Positions 8,162 through 16,672 of a stretch of DNA of 64,000 bases are shown in pieces; position 1 is the first letter of the stretch, and each line of letters opens with the position of its first letter. The notes under the pieces are model-generated. The model searched no databases, was not told where the DNA came from, and worked only from the letters and a program-made list of their open reading frames with translations. Made by a program: the position numbers and the translations under genes. The stretch spans positions 248,001-312,000 of the forward strand of contig LT827126.1 of assembly GCA_900169975.1 (NCBI GenBank). Reading direction: 5' to 3'. Origin of the DNA: Pseudoflavonifractor sp. Marseille-P3106 (GTDB lineage Bacteria > Bacillota > Clostridia > Oscillospirales > Oscillospiraceae).

Positions 8162-8541
8162 AAATCCGTGCATACACCTTGGACAGCTCCAAGCTGCTCA
8201 AGCGAGGAGCGCCGGAGTACGACCCTCACCAAGAGCAGGCAAAGACCGATGTGACCCTAAATGGGCACATCGGTCAGGAGTGCTATGTTGAAATCATGGA
8301 TGAAGAGCTCCGAAAAGAGCTCTTCTCCATGTGCAACATTGCAAACGCGGATTGGACAAAGCCCATCTGCGTGAGCCTCCACATTTTTGAGGAGGACAAG
8401 GCGTTCCTTACGATGTACTACTTGGGGATATTCGGAAATCCAGTCCATCGCAATATCGGCTGCTATGTCGAGAAAGATAGCGACTATGGGCTGTGCCAAA
8501 AGGTCATTGACAAATTGGTACAGGCAGAAAAGGAGAGGTGA
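8158..8541 (+). CDS. hypothetical protein in leader-B operon
   Basis: 127 residues, soluble, with no signal peptide. The start ATG overlaps the preceding stop (ATGA), which indicates translational coupling. A middle stretch (HIGQECYVEIMDEELRKELF) and the C-terminal helix DKLVQAEKER look well folded. No family is recognised. The same operon carries five more small genes in the same direction with gaps of 2-16 bases, so they are probably co-expressed. Confidence 0.7.
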   Translation: MKIRAYTLDSSKLLKRGAPEYDPHQEQAKTDVTLNGHIGQECYVEIMDEELRKELFSMCNIANADWTKPICVSLHIFEEDKAFLTMYYLGIFGNPVHRNIGCYVEKDSDYGLCQKVIDKLVQAEKER

Positions 8542-8546
8542 TTTCT

Positions 8547-8840
8547 GTGAGTAACAAGAGATTCCGGGATACGAACGGCAACCTGACCATGCCGTCGGAG
8601 AAAATTGCCGAGGCGACCTGGGAAGAGGCAAAGAGTTACTACCAGGCAGACTGCCGGTATCGTTACCGGGGAGAAAATTTTGTGCTTCTCGTTCTGGAAG
8701 AGGTGGGGGATGGTTATGACCCCCCGATGGCTATTTTCAAGAGTGAACGGGATGGTCACATTCTCTATATCCCCGCGAAGCACATGGGGACTTTCCTCCC
8801 TGACGTAGCAAACGACGAGGCAGTCATTGAGCGGATTTGA
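8547..8840 (+). CDS. hypothetical protein in leader-B operon
   Basis: 97 residues from GTG 8547. The alternative GTG 8538 lies too close to AAAGGAG (8528-8534), while AGGTGA provides a further weak site. The composition is soluble and mixed (WEEAKSYYQADCRYRYRG). Not recognised. Confidence 0.6.
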   Translation: MSNKRFRDTNGNLTMPSEKIAEATWEEAKSYYQADCRYRYRGENFVLLVLEEVGDGYDPPMAIFKSERDGHILYIPAKHMGTFLPDVANDEAVIERI

Positions 8841-8855
8841 TAGGGGGGTATTTAG

Positions 8856-9173
8856 ATGGCGAGTTTAGAAAACTATGGCAGTAAATGCCCTCGCTGCGGG
8901 GAAAACACACTTTCCGAACTGGACTACTATAAGTCTGGTATCTCCGCGTCTTCTTGCAGAAGATGCGGCTTTTCCAGTCTGACGCGGACAGTAGGAAAGT
9001 GGGAGTTATCCATCATCGGGAAAACCATACTGGATGGGAAGTATCAGCACATCTTGATTGGTAAGAAAAACGGCCAGACCTATTGGTTCGCCCGTGGAAG
9101 CCGGAAAGAGATGGCTGCGCTTCTCCAGACCATTGACCCGGAAACTCACCTGCACGCACCATATTCCTGTTGA
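8856..9173 (+). CDS. small zinc-ribbon protein
   Basis: 105 residues. Near the N-terminus CPRCGENT is followed about 18 residues later by CRRCGF, two CxxC pairs that form a classic zinc ribbon. The remainder (TRTVGKWELSIIGKTILDG, then QTYWFARGSRKEMAALLQ) looks like a compact alpha/beta domain. ATG 8856 follows a GGGGG-containing tract. A nucleic-acid or protein-interaction role is typical of such ribbons but is inference here. Confidence 0.68.
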   Translation: MASLENYGSKCPRCGENTLSELDYYKSGISASSCRRCGFSSLTRTVGKWELSIIGKTILDGKYQHILIGKKNGQTYWFARGSRKEMAALLQTIDPETHLHAPYSC

Positions 9174-9188
9174 ATGGAGGATAACACT

Positions 9189-9743
9189 ATGGAAGAGCAT
9201 ATTATTTGGGACTCTTCGCCCGACTTTGATGATTGGGAGGAAGACCTGCGGGAGGAATATCCTGACGCAAGTGAAGATGAATTGGTCAACATCATGTATG
9301 AGACCAACAACGACTATCTGGACGATGAAAGGGCCAATCTGAGGGACATCGAGGTCCCCAACGGCATTTTCGCCGTGGCTGAACTCGGCCTGTGGAATGG
9401 GCACTTTTCTGGAGTCCTTCCGCATGAGAAGGAGCCTAAGTCGGTCTCGGACTGCCTTAAAAGCTACGTTAGCGGCGACAGCGAGCTGACCATCTATGTG
9501 GATGAGGACGGCGACCTGCGTATCCGGGAGGCTCATCACGATGGAACGAACTCTTATCTGTTCCGTGCTTATCGCCCGGAGGTAACGGAGGAGCAGAAGG
9601 AGGCGCTATGGGACCTTGCCCGTACGGGCCAGGAGTATGAGAGCCTAATGGAGCAGCTTACATATCGCCTGGGAGACCTCATTGGCGATGTGTATGGCAG
9701 GACGTTCCCTAACCGGCCGGAATGTAGCGCAAAGGGGGCGTAA
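9189..9743 (+). CDS. acidic hypothetical protein
   Basis: 184 residues from ATG 9189, which follows GGAGG. The N-terminal 50 residues are strongly acidic (WEEDLREEYPDASEDELVN). There is no transmembrane segment or signal peptide. It sits fifth in the leader-B operon, two bases before the next gene. I recognise no domain. Confidence 0.7.
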   Translation: MEEHIIWDSSPDFDDWEEDLREEYPDASEDELVNIMYETNNDYLDDERANLRDIEVPNGIFAVAELGLWNGHFSGVLPHEKEPKSVSDCLKSYVSGDSELTIYVDEDGDLRIREAHHDGTNSYLFRAYRPEVTEEQKEALWDLARTGQEYESLMEQLTYRLGDLIGDVYGRTFPNRPECSAKGA

Positions 9744-9745
9744 CC

Positions 9746-10000
9746 ATGCTTCATATATCCATTGATGTCTACAAGCCGTCTGGCAAATGGTATACCAGCG
9801 GTGAAGCGACCAATCCGACCGATATCCCGAGTTGGGATGAAGCGTTCAGAGAATTTCTGTTCAACAATCTTCCGGCACGTATCGGGGAAGGGTACATCGT
9901 GGTAAAGGACTTCCCGGATGGCGAAGGGTTCCACAACCATGTATATCAGTACGCCGATGTCGTAAGCGGAAACGAAAAACTGTTTGTAAAGGAGAATTGA
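9746..10000 (+). CDS. small hypothetical protein
   Basis: 84 residues from ATG 9746, preceded by AAAGGGGG. It begins MLHISIDVYKPSGKWYTSGE and is probably an alpha/beta fold. Not recognised. It lies four bases before the SpoVT/AbrB-like gene. Confidence 0.62.
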   Translation: MLHISIDVYKPSGKWYTSGEATNPTDIPSWDEAFREFLFNNLPARIGEGYIVVKDFPDGEGFHNHVYQYADVVSGNEKLFVKEN

Positions 10001-10003
10001 AAG

Positions 10004-10534
10004 ATGGAACTGAAGAAAACAGGCGTAGTCCGGCGCATTGATGACCTCGGACGAATTGTAATTCCCAAGGAGTTTCGTCGGCAGATGCGCATTCAGGAAG
10101 GCGACCCGCTGGAACTTTGCGTATGTGACTGCGAAGGGCAGTTTGGGGTACTGTTCGTTCCGTATCGAGCGTTGGAGTGCAATTTCCCGAAGAAAAGGGT
10201 CCTGAACGCACTATATGCCGGAATCCCGAATAAGGATGTCGTCGTTGCGCTGGTTGACGCTGGTAAGGAATACCTGGGCCCCTGCGCGGAGCATGAGTTC
10301 CAGGCTGAACTGGTCCACAAAGAAGGATACAACATGTTCCGAAGAATCCAGAGCAAGTTTAAGCCTGATACAATGGAACTGGAATACGGCAATCTTATCT
10401 ATGCCGCGCCGCTCATCAATGAGCAGCAAAATGAGGTTGTTGCTATCCTGCTGGCCTGCGGCGCTACCGTGCCGGTAAGAGACAACGAAGCGTACATTTC
10501 GGCTCAGGCTGAAATTCTTAATGCGCTGATGTGA
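10004..10534 (+). CDS. SpoVT/AbrB-like transcriptional regulator
   Basis: 176 residues, close to SpoVT of Bacillus (178). Residues 1-50 are a swapped-hairpin AbrB DNA-binding domain: TGVVRRIDDLGRIVIPKEFR, then QEGDPLELC. The rest, including NALYAGIPNKDVVVALV and AILLACGA, fits the GAF-like sensory domain that follows the AbrB fold in SpoVT. Such proteins are transition-state or sporulation regulators that bind AT-rich promoters. As the last gene of the leader-B operon it may regulate genes of this element. The ligand and targets are unknown. Confidence 0.85.
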   Translation: MELKKTGVVRRIDDLGRIVIPKEFRRQMRIQEGDPLELCVCDCEGQFGVLFVPYRALECNFPKKRVLNALYAGIPNKDVVVALVDAGKEYLGPCAEHEFQAELVHKEGYNMFRRIQSKFKPDTMELEYGNLIYAAPLINEQQNEVVAILLACGATVPVRDNEAYISAQAEILNALM

Positions 10535-10540
10535 GATAAG

Positions 10541-10592
10541 GGAGTTTGCCGGGGTTTGAGTGATTTATCACCTGCCCCGGCACTCCATTTTT
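10541..10592 (+). terminator. terminator of the 7.6-10.5 kb operon
   Basis: GGAGTTTGCCGGGG pairs with CCCCGGCACTCC (one small bulge), followed by ATTTTT. Confidence 0.85.
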
Positions 10593-10639
10593 GACAAATA
10601 CAAAATATTGTGGCAGAACATAGGAAGGAGGTACAAAAT

Positions 10640-11140
10640 ATGCTGTTTCGATTGGCTGGTGAAATCAAGCACTCGTTGGTGAACGGGCCCGGCATCCGGT
10701 ATGTGGTATTCTTCCAGGGCTGTCCGCACCACTGCGAAGGCTGTCAAAACCCGGAGACACACGATATCTCCGGTGGAATGGAAGCGGATACGGATGACGT
10801 GATGGAACGAATCCGAAAGGCAAAATTCCTGGATGGTGTGACCCTATCTGGCGGGGACCCGCTGATGCAGCCTGAGGCATGTGGAAGCATTGCAAGGGCT
10901 GTCCATGAGATGGGTCTTTCCGTCTGGGTCTACACGGGATGGACAATGGATGACATTCTACGCGATACCCGCAAGAAAAAGGCTCTACGCTATGTGGACG
11001 TTCTCGTCGACGGCGAATTTGTATCTGCGCTGCAGGGAGAAGAACCTCTCTTCCGAGGAAGCGCCAACCAGCGATTCATTGATGTGCAGAAAAGCCTTAG
11101 TACCAATCAGGTCGTCGAAGCTCGACCTGAGAATTTATAA
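10640..11140 (+). CDS. nrdG: anaerobic ribonucleotide reductase activating enzyme
   Basis: 166 residues. This radical-SAM activase makes the glycyl radical on NrdD using S-adenosylmethionine and a [4Fe-4S] cluster. The cluster motif is C28-x3-C32-x2-C35 (CPHHCEGC), and a GGDPL segment follows for SAM binding. ATG 10640 was chosen because AAGGAGG lies just upstream. It is 20 bases before nrdD, so the pair is co-expressed. Chromosomal order is often nrdD-nrdG, whereas here nrdG comes first. Confidence 0.93.
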   Translation: MLFRLAGEIKHSLVNGPGIRYVVFFQGCPHHCEGCQNPETHDISGGMEADTDDVMERIRKAKFLDGVTLSGGDPLMQPEACGSIARAVHEMGLSVWVYTGWTMDDILRDTRKKKALRYVDVLVDGEFVSALQGEEPLFRGSANQRFIDVQKSLSTNQVVEARPENL

Positions 11141-11160
11141 TCGAATGGAGGAAAAACGAT

Positions 11161-13599
11161 ATGAGTGACATCAATATGACTATCATCAAGCGGGATGGAA
11201 GTCGTGTCCCGTATAACAATGAGAAAATCCAGAATGCTGTGGCAAAAGCCCTGATGGCCTCCGGTGAGGTTGCAACCAAGCGCGTCTCTACGTCGGCGCA
11301 AATCATTGGGCTGCTCGTGGAGTGCGAGCTCTTTGATGACCCTGCGGCGGCCAAGAATGGGCAGATGGAAGCGACTGTGGAGCACATCCAGGACCTGGTG
11401 GAGGCTGCTCTGATGGAGCAGGGCCTTCCCAAGACGGCGAAAGCCTATATCCTGTACCGCCAGCAGCATACGAAGATGCGCGAGACCCGCAACGCAATTC
11501 TCGACGTGAAGAAGACCATCGAGGGCTACGTCGGGCCCAATAAGGACTGGCGTGTGAAGGAAAACGCTACGGTGTCCCTCTCCCTCGGCGGCCTGATTCT
11601 GTCCAACTCCGGGGCCATCACCTCGAACTACTGGCTGAGCGAGATTTACGACGAGGAGGTTGCCAACGCCCACCGGAACGCGGATATGCACATCCACGAC
11701 CTGTCCATGCTGTCCGGCTACTGCGCCGGTTGGAGCCTGCGGCAGCTCATTACCGAGGGGCTCGGCGGCGTCGAGGGAAGAATCACATCCTCTCCGGCCG
11801 CCCACCTCAGCACACTCTGCAACCAGATGGTCAACTTCCTGGGTATCATGCAGAACGAGTGGGCCGGTGCCCAGGCGTTCTCCAGCTTTGATACCTACCT
11901 GGCCCCGTTTGTCCGGGCGGACAATCTGAGCTACAAGGAAGTGAAGCAGTGCATCCAGTCCTTCGTGTACGGCGTCAATACCCCCAGCAGATGGGGCACG
12001 CAGCCGCCTTTCACGAACATCACCCTGGATTGGGTTGTTCCCGATGATATGGCGCATCTGCCTGCCATCGTGGGCGGGAAGGAGATGCCGTTCACCTATG
12101 GCGACTGCAAGGCAGAGATGGACATGGTGAACAAGGCGTTCATCGAAATCATGGTCGAAGGCGACGCCAACGGCCGTGGGTTCCAGTACCCCATCCCGAC
12201 TTACTCTATCACGAAGGATTTCGATTGGAGCGATACGGAGAACAACCGGCTCCTGTTCGAGATGACGGCTAAGTATGGTACGCCCTACTTCTCCAACTAC
12301 ATCAATTCCGATATGCAGCCCAGCGATGTGCGGAGCATGTGCTGCCGCCTGCGTCTGGACCTGCGTGAGCTGAGAAAGAAGTCCGGCGGTTTCTTCGGTT
12401 CCGGCGAGTCTACCGGCAGTATCGGCGTGGTCACGCTGAACCTGCCCCGTATGGCTTACCAGTCCAAGGACGAGGCCGACTTCTACAGCCGTCTGGACCA
12501 TCTGATGGATGTGGCAGCCCGGTCTCTGGATACCAAGCGTAAGGTCATCACCCGGCTCATGGATGAGGGCCTGTACCCCTACACCAAGCGCTACCTGGGC
12601 AGCTTCGATAACCACTTCTCCACGATTGGACTGGTGGGTATGAATGAGGCGGCCCGTAATGCCAACTGGCTGTGTACAGACCTGACGACCCCTGCCGGGC
12701 AGGAATTTGCCAAGGCAGTCCTGAACCACATGCGGGAGCGGCTGAGCGACTACCAGGAGCAGTACGGTGTGCTGTTCAACCTGGAGGCGACCCCGGCCGA
12801 GTCCACGACCTATCGGTTTGCCAAGCACGACAAGGAGGATTTCCCGGACATCATCACGGCGGCGAAGGTAGGGGAGACCCCGTTCTACACCAACAGCTCC
12901 CACATCCCCGTGGGCTATACCGATGATGTGTTTGAGGCCCTCGACCTGCAGGATGACCTTCAGACCCTGTACACCTCCGGTACGGTGTTCCACGCTTTCC
13001 TCGGAGAGCGGTTGCCGGACTGGAAGGCCGCAGCCACTCTGGTGCGGAAGATTGCGGAGAATTACCGGCTTCCGTATTACACGATGTCTCCGACCTACTC
13101 GGTCTGCCAGGAGCACGGCTATCTCCGTGGGGAGCAGTATACCTGCCCCATCTGCGGCAAGGCCACCGAGGTCTACAGCCGTATCACCGGCTATTACCGG
13201 CCGCTGAAGAACTGGAACGACGGTAAGGCGGAAGAGTTCAAGGAGCGGAAGACCTACAAAGTTGGGGAGCCCATGACTGGGAAAATCGACGTGCGTGCCA
13301 TCAAGCAGGACCACACGGAGAAGGACCCTGAGTGCCAGGAGACTGGTGCTGAGGCGCTCACCGGCGTGACCCTATTTGCCACGCGGACCTGCCCCAACTG
13401 CAGACTCGCCAAGGAGATGCTCAATAAGGCAGGCATCCAGTACGATGTCGTCTATGCAGATGAAAACCCGGAGCTCGCCAAGGCTTATGGCATCATGTCC
13501 GCGCCGACACTTCTTGTGCCTGCGGCGGATGGCAGTGGTTTTGACCGCTACATGAATGCCAGCAACATCCGGCAGTACATCACGCAGCGGAATGCGTGA
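11161..13599 (+). CDS. nrdD: anaerobic ribonucleoside-triphosphate reductase with fused C-terminal redoxin domain
   Basis: 812 residues. It reduces NTPs to dNTPs without oxygen. Residues 1-95 are an ATP-cone (TIIKRDGSRVPYNNEKIQNA). The catalytic barrel ends with a zinc site (CQEHGY, CPICGK) and the glycyl radical loop RITGYYRP, with the radical at Gly677. About residues 735-812 form an extra thioredoxin/glutaredoxin fold with C744-P-N-C747, a hydrophobic strand and a SAPTLLV cis-proline loop. A fused redoxin may deliver electrons to a thiol-dependent NrdD, though formate is the classical donor in E. coli. Like nrdG and ligA, it supplies nucleotide metabolism that large replicons and phages often carry. 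Confidence 0.94.
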   Translation: MSDINMTIIKRDGSRVPYNNEKIQNAVAKALMASGEVATKRVSTSAQIIGLLVECELFDDPAAAKNGQMEATVEHIQDLVEAALMEQGLPKTAKAYILYRQQHTKMRETRNAILDVKKTIEGYVGPNKDWRVKENATVSLSLGGLILSNSGAITSNYWLSEIYDEEVANAHRNADMHIHDLSMLSGYCAGWSLRQLITEGLGGVEGRITSSPAAHLSTLCNQMVNFLGIMQNEWAGAQAFSSFDTYLAPFVRADNLSYKEVKQCIQSFVYGVNTPSRWGTQPPFTNITLDWVVPDDMAHLPAIVGGKEMPFTYGDCKAEMDMVNKAFIEIMVEGDANGRGFQYPIPTYSITKDFDWSDTENNRLLFEMTAKYGTPYFSNYINSDMQPSDVRSMCCRLRLDLRELRKKSGGFFGSGESTGSIGVVTLNLPRMAYQSKDEADFYSRLDHLMDVAARSLDTKRKVITRLMDEGLYPYTKRYLGSFDNHFSTIGLVGMNEAARNANWLCTDLTTPAGQEFAKAVLNHMRERLSDYQEQYGVLFNLEATPAESTTYRFAKHDKEDFPDIITAAKVGETPFYTNSSHIPVGYTDDVFEALDLQDDLQTLYTSGTVFHAFLGERLPDWKAAATLVRKIAENYRLPYYTMSPTYSVCQEHGYLRGEQYTCPICGKATEVYSRITGYYRPLKNWNDGKAEEFKERKTYKVGEPMTGKIDVRAIKQDHTEKDPECQETGAEALTGVTLFATRTCPNCRLAKEMLNKAGIQYDVVYADENPELAKAYGIMSAPTLLVPAADGSGFDRYMNASNIRQYITQRNA

Positions 13600-13616
13600 C
13601 AATAATTAAACAGAAG

Positions 13617-13650
13617 AAAGGGCCGCCTGGTATCAGGCGGCCCTTTCTGC
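13617..13650 (+). terminator. terminator of nrdGD
   Basis: AAAGGGCCGCCTG, loop GTAT, CAGGCGGCCCTTT: a 13-bp perfect stem. The A- and T-runs make it usable in both directions, so it can also end the convergent Xre gene. Confidence 0.9.
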
Positions 13651-13683
13651 TGTCAAAGAGAGAGAAAAAGGTGAAGTATACGG

Positions 13684-14004
13684 TTATTCTTCTGACTGCC
13701 GAGTTTTCATCAAGAGGTTGACAGCGGTGCGGAATTCAATATCTTCCCGATAGCGGTGAATGATGAGAGCCTCTTGCGTATGGTCAGACTCTGGAGGTTC
13801 GAACATTGCGGCAACAGGCACATCCAGTGTTTCGCAGATTGTGGCAAGCTGATATGCAGTCACAGGGATATCCCCGTGCTCTAAATTGGAGATGGTATTG
13901 CGGGCCACCCCAAGCACTGTACCAAGCTGGGTCTGGCTCAGATTTCGGAGTTTCCGATAATATGAAATATTTGAAGCAATTAACATTTTCATGTCATCTG
14001 ACAC
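13684..14004 (-). CDS. Xre-family repressor, divergent from the recombinase
   Basis: 106 residues from GTG 14004, with a GGAGGGGAGG tract upstream. The longer in-frame ATG at 14085 would place the start inside the recombinase promoter. An HTH_3 domain covers residues 5-65: ISYYRKLRNLSQTQLGTVLG, then ARNTISNLEHG. A short C-terminal tail of about 35 residues follows. Divergent arrangement with the recombinase and two CGTCG..CGACG palindromes in between suggest it represses the recombinase and perhaps itself. No peptidase domain is present, so induction is not by self-cleavage. Confidence 0.85.
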   Translation of the reverse strand: MSDDMKMLIASNISYYRKLRNLSQTQLGTVLGVARNTISNLEHGDIPVTAYQLATICETLDVPVAAMFEPPESDHTQEALIIHRYREDIEFRTAVNLLMKTRQSEE

Positions 14005-14081
14005 GGGAATTCTCGCCTCCCCTCCGTAAAACCATACCATGAAAAGCAGGTGAGGACAAGAAAAATATAAAAATACTGTTG

Positions 14082-14137
14082 ACACGTCGGTATTACCGAC
14101 GTAATATTGTTATAGCGTCGCCAATATCGACGAATTG
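14082..14137 (+). promoter_or_regulatory. recombinase promoter with two operator-like palindromes
   Basis: TTGACA, a 17-bp spacer and TAATAT. The spacer itself is the perfect palindrome CGTCGGTATTACCGACG. A second half-matching palindrome (CGTCG-CCAATAT-CGACG) lies around 14116-14132. A site between -35 and -10 would block RNA polymerase when bound, most simply by the divergent Xre protein. Confidence 0.78.
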
Positions 14138-14147
14138 GAGGTGTTGG

Positions 14148-15215
14148 ATGAGCAAACACGACCTCATACGGGAGGCGTTTGAAAACGACGCTGGTGTGGA
14201 AGTAATCCCACGAGACAAAAAATACGAGCAGAAAGGAGATGATGACGAAAAGCTGGTAGGTCCATACTGCAGGGTCAGTACCTTACAAGAGTCCCAGGAA
14301 GACAGTCTCAGTATGCAGCAGGCTTACTACACGGAATACGTCAACAAGCATCCAAACTGGAAGCTGGTAGATATCTACGCCGACCACGGTATTTCCGCCA
14401 CGAGCATGAAAAACCGGACCGACTTTAACCGCCTCATTGAGGATTGTAAGGCCGGAAAGGTAAATCTCATCATCACAAAGGCCGTGGCCAGATTTGCCCG
14501 GAATACCGTAGACTGTGTGGCTACCTGCCGGATGCTGAAGAACCTTACTCCTCCTGTAGAAGTCCGCTTTGAGACAGAGGGCCTGAATACCTTAGCTCCC
14601 AACAGCGAGTTGTACCTTACCTTTATGGCCGCCCTGGCACAAGGCGAGTCTGACGCGAAATCGCTCAGTCTGAAATGGGCAATACGCAGCCGGTTCGCCA
14701 AGGGTATTCCTAAAATCACCAATCTCTATGGATTTGACCGGACTGGGATTGAACTGAAGCTCAACAAAGACATCGAGATGGTAAAACAGATGTATCAGTG
14801 GGTGGCGGATGGAGAAAGCGTAGCAGGGGTCCGAGACAGATTGAATGCGATGGGGGTACGCTCCCCATTAGGGCTTGACACCTGGAGTTATTCCAGTGTC
14901 TACTACATTCTTACAAACGAAAAGTATGCTGGCGACGTTATCATGCAGAAGACGATTGCTACGGACCTCTATGAGCATAAGGTAATCAAAAATACTGGCC
15001 AGGAACTCAAGTACAGACTGCGGGGCAGGTATGAGGCTGCCGTTCCGAAAGATATGTGGACTTACGTACAGCGGCAAATAGGAGGACTTTCTCTGGAAGA
15101 AATCCTGGAACAGGACCAAATCTATGACGCGGGACCATGGCGTGGGCTGCGGGCGCTCACATGGTCGCCTAAGGAGGGACGAAAGGATGTTCAACGCCAG
15201 CGCGTGGAGACTTGA
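14148..15215 (+). CDS. large serine recombinase, short form
   Basis: 355 residues from ATG 14148 (GGAGG upstream). The resolvase domain begins GPYCRVSTLQESQEDSLSMQ with the nucleophile at Ser44, followed by DHGISATSMKNRTDFNRL and KAVARFARN. A Recombinase domain (GESVAGVRDRLNAMGV) follows to about residue 320. The zinc ribbon and coiled coil that complete many large serine integrases are missing, so the protein may be a DNA invertase or resolvase rather than an integrase, or may be shortened. No att site was recognised. It is probably controlled by the Xre protein. Confidence 0.88.
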   Translation: MSKHDLIREAFENDAGVEVIPRDKKYEQKGDDDEKLVGPYCRVSTLQESQEDSLSMQQAYYTEYVNKHPNWKLVDIYADHGISATSMKNRTDFNRLIEDCKAGKVNLIITKAVARFARNTVDCVATCRMLKNLTPPVEVRFETEGLNTLAPNSELYLTFMAALAQGESDAKSLSLKWAIRSRFAKGIPKITNLYGFDRTGIELKLNKDIEMVKQMYQWVADGESVAGVRDRLNAMGVRSPLGLDTWSYSSVYYILTNEKYAGDVIMQKTIATDLYEHKVIKNTGQELKYRLRGRYEAAVPKDMWTYVQRQIGGLSLEEILEQDQIYDAGPWRGLRALTWSPKEGRKDVQRQRVET

Positions 15216-15729
15216 TGATTTTCGTGTCGTTATTTCCGGTGCGCAGTTGACGACAACCGCAACAGTAAAAGTGTACAGCAAAAAACTTGTGTTCAGCAAG
15301 ACAGCAATTTCTGAGTTGAATTACCCGGCGTATGTTCGAATTCTCATCTCCGAGGAAGCAGACAGGATGGTCGTCCTTCCGCATTTTGAGAACGATATGA
15401 CCGCAATCCCGTTTTTCAAAGAGACCTTCTCGGAAGATGAGGGTAGATACATAGAACCAAGGTCTGTCCCGATAGTAGACATGACTCTGGTGAAAGGCAT
15501 CCGAAAAAAACGTGAGTGGCAGGATTCGAAGTGCCGGACCTGTTACGCGCTGCGGTTTGCAGAGATGCCGGAGGCTCTTTTCTTCGACCTGTCCATGGCC
15601 AAAATCGTTACCCGGGATAAGCTGAGACGGAGCGCAGATGAGGCATTCAAAACATACCCACCGCTGCGGATGCTGATGAACGACATGAGTCCGGTTGTAC
15701 TTGGTCTGCCACCGGCAAGCAACCAATAA
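15187..15729 (+). CDS. hypothetical protein overlapping the recombinase 3' end
   Basis: 180 residues from ATG 15187, with AAGGAGG upstream inside the recombinase gene. The overlap (29 bases) means both are on one transcript. The protein is soluble, with mixed alpha/beta stretches (FRVVISGAQLTTTATVKVYS, then PAYVRILISEEADRMVVLP) and CRTC in the middle. No family is recognised. As a recombinase partner it could be a directionality factor, but it is larger than most of those. Confidence 0.65.
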   Translation: MFNASAWRLDDFRVVISGAQLTTTATVKVYSKKLVFSKTAISELNYPAYVRILISEEADRMVVLPHFENDMTAIPFFKETFSEDEGRYIEPRSVPIVDMTLVKGIRKKREWQDSKCRTCYALRFAEMPEALFFDLSMAKIVTRDKLRRSADEAFKTYPPLRMLMNDMSPVVLGLPPASNQ

Positions 15730-15750
15730 TAGCGAGAGATTTTGAAGTTG

Positions 15751-15784
15751 GCGAGAGACTTCCCAGAAGGGAAGCTCTCGCTTT
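15751..15784 (+). terminator. terminator after recombinase unit
   Basis: GCGAGAG/CTCTCGC and CTTCCC/GGGAAG arms stack into one stem with loop AGAA, followed by TTT. Confidence 0.8.
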
Positions 15785-15793
15785 GGCATTATA

Positions 15794-15822
15794 TTGATTA
15801 AAAAATTGATATATGGTATAAT
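15794..15822 (+). promoter_or_regulatory. family A promoter
   Basis: TTGATT (15794-15799), 17 bp, TATAAT (15817-15822) with the shared ATGGTATAATATTGC context. Confidence 0.85.
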
Positions 15823-15853
15823 ATTGCTATCGACATGAGAAAGGGGCTGGGCT

Positions 15854-16672
15854 GTGAAAAAACGACGCTATATCCCGACATGGGTCATTGTACTTAGCGC
15901 CATACTTGCCTCATGTGTCATATCCGGCATCTGCTGTATCCTGATTTTCAAGCCAGAACTGCCGCATTTCCCAACGGCTCCGCCATCTCAAAGTGAACAA
16001 ATCGAAGGTGCCGGAGAGACTGCGCCAGAAAACAATGTGGGGGAAGGAATTGGGGACACCTCAAATTCTGATACGGAACCTCCTGCAGAAGAAAGTCCAC
16101 CCATAGAGAAACCTGACGCTGGCGATGAGCAGCCTGAGCCTTCTCCGCATGAATCCGAAGTTGATACAGCCCCTGGCCAAAAGGATGACCTCGTTGAGTC
16201 ACCTCCCGCAGATGAGGGGGGTGCCGGTGCTGCGACAGAACCGGATTCCGAGAACCAGAAAACCCCGCTTAATGGTGTTGTTTCAGACCTCGGCGGTGTG
16301 GGGGAGGAGGATGCTCGGTATAAGATTGAAACTCTGGAGGCACGTGTAGGCAGTCTGCCGTGTACGGTTTATGTTCGCTACTGCAAACGGGACCCATTCT
16401 CCGGTGCCTGGAAAGTTGTAGAGGAAAAAGGCGACCCTTATTACGGCCTGGGTGAAATCACTGACCCAAATGCAGACCCGCTTACTGATGTGACTCTCAT
16501 CAATATCTACGACCGGGGCATCGCACGCGGCGAGCGATGCGGGTATTGCTGGTATGGAGACGGCTTCTTCGAAGCAAGGGAACAGTGGCAGTTTTTCAGC
16601 GGAGGCCGGTTCCGCACGGCAGAGGAATTGGAACAGGAGGAATCAGAGTGGCAAAATCAGCAAGGATTTTGA
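15854..16672 (+). CDS. membrane-anchored protein with acidic Pro/Glu spacer
   Basis: 272 residues from GTG 15854. A Lys/Arg start is followed by one transmembrane helix (residues 9-33), an uncleaved anchor or lipoprotein-like signal. Residues 40-145 are low-complexity Pro/Glu/Ser/Asp, an extended wall-spanning spacer. The last 115 residues form a small folded domain with three cysteines (PCTVYVRYCKRDPFSG, then GYCWYGDGFF). The topology is thus an outward-facing domain on a stalk. No family is recognised. Confidence 0.7.
   Translation: MKKRRYIPTWVIVLSAILASCVISGICCILIFKPELPHFPTAPPSQSEQIEGAGETAPENNVGEGIGDTSNSDTEPPAEESPPIEKPDAGDEQPEPSPHESEVDTAPGQKDDLVESPPADEGGAGAATEPDSENQKTPLNGVVSDLGGVGEEDARYKIETLEARVGSLPCTVYVRYCKRDPFSGAWKVVEEKGDPYYGLGEITDPNADPLTDVTLINIYDRGIARGERCGYCWYGDGFFEAREQWQFFSGGRFRTAEELEQEESEWQNQQGF

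Noticed and set aside
10592..10626. Promoter for nrdG starting at TTGACA 10592
   Set aside because: The -35 is good, but no acceptable -10 lies 16-18 bases downstream. Left unassigned.
11107..13314. 735-codon antisense frame under nrdD
   Set aside because: Shadow of a well-identified gene with strong codon bias.
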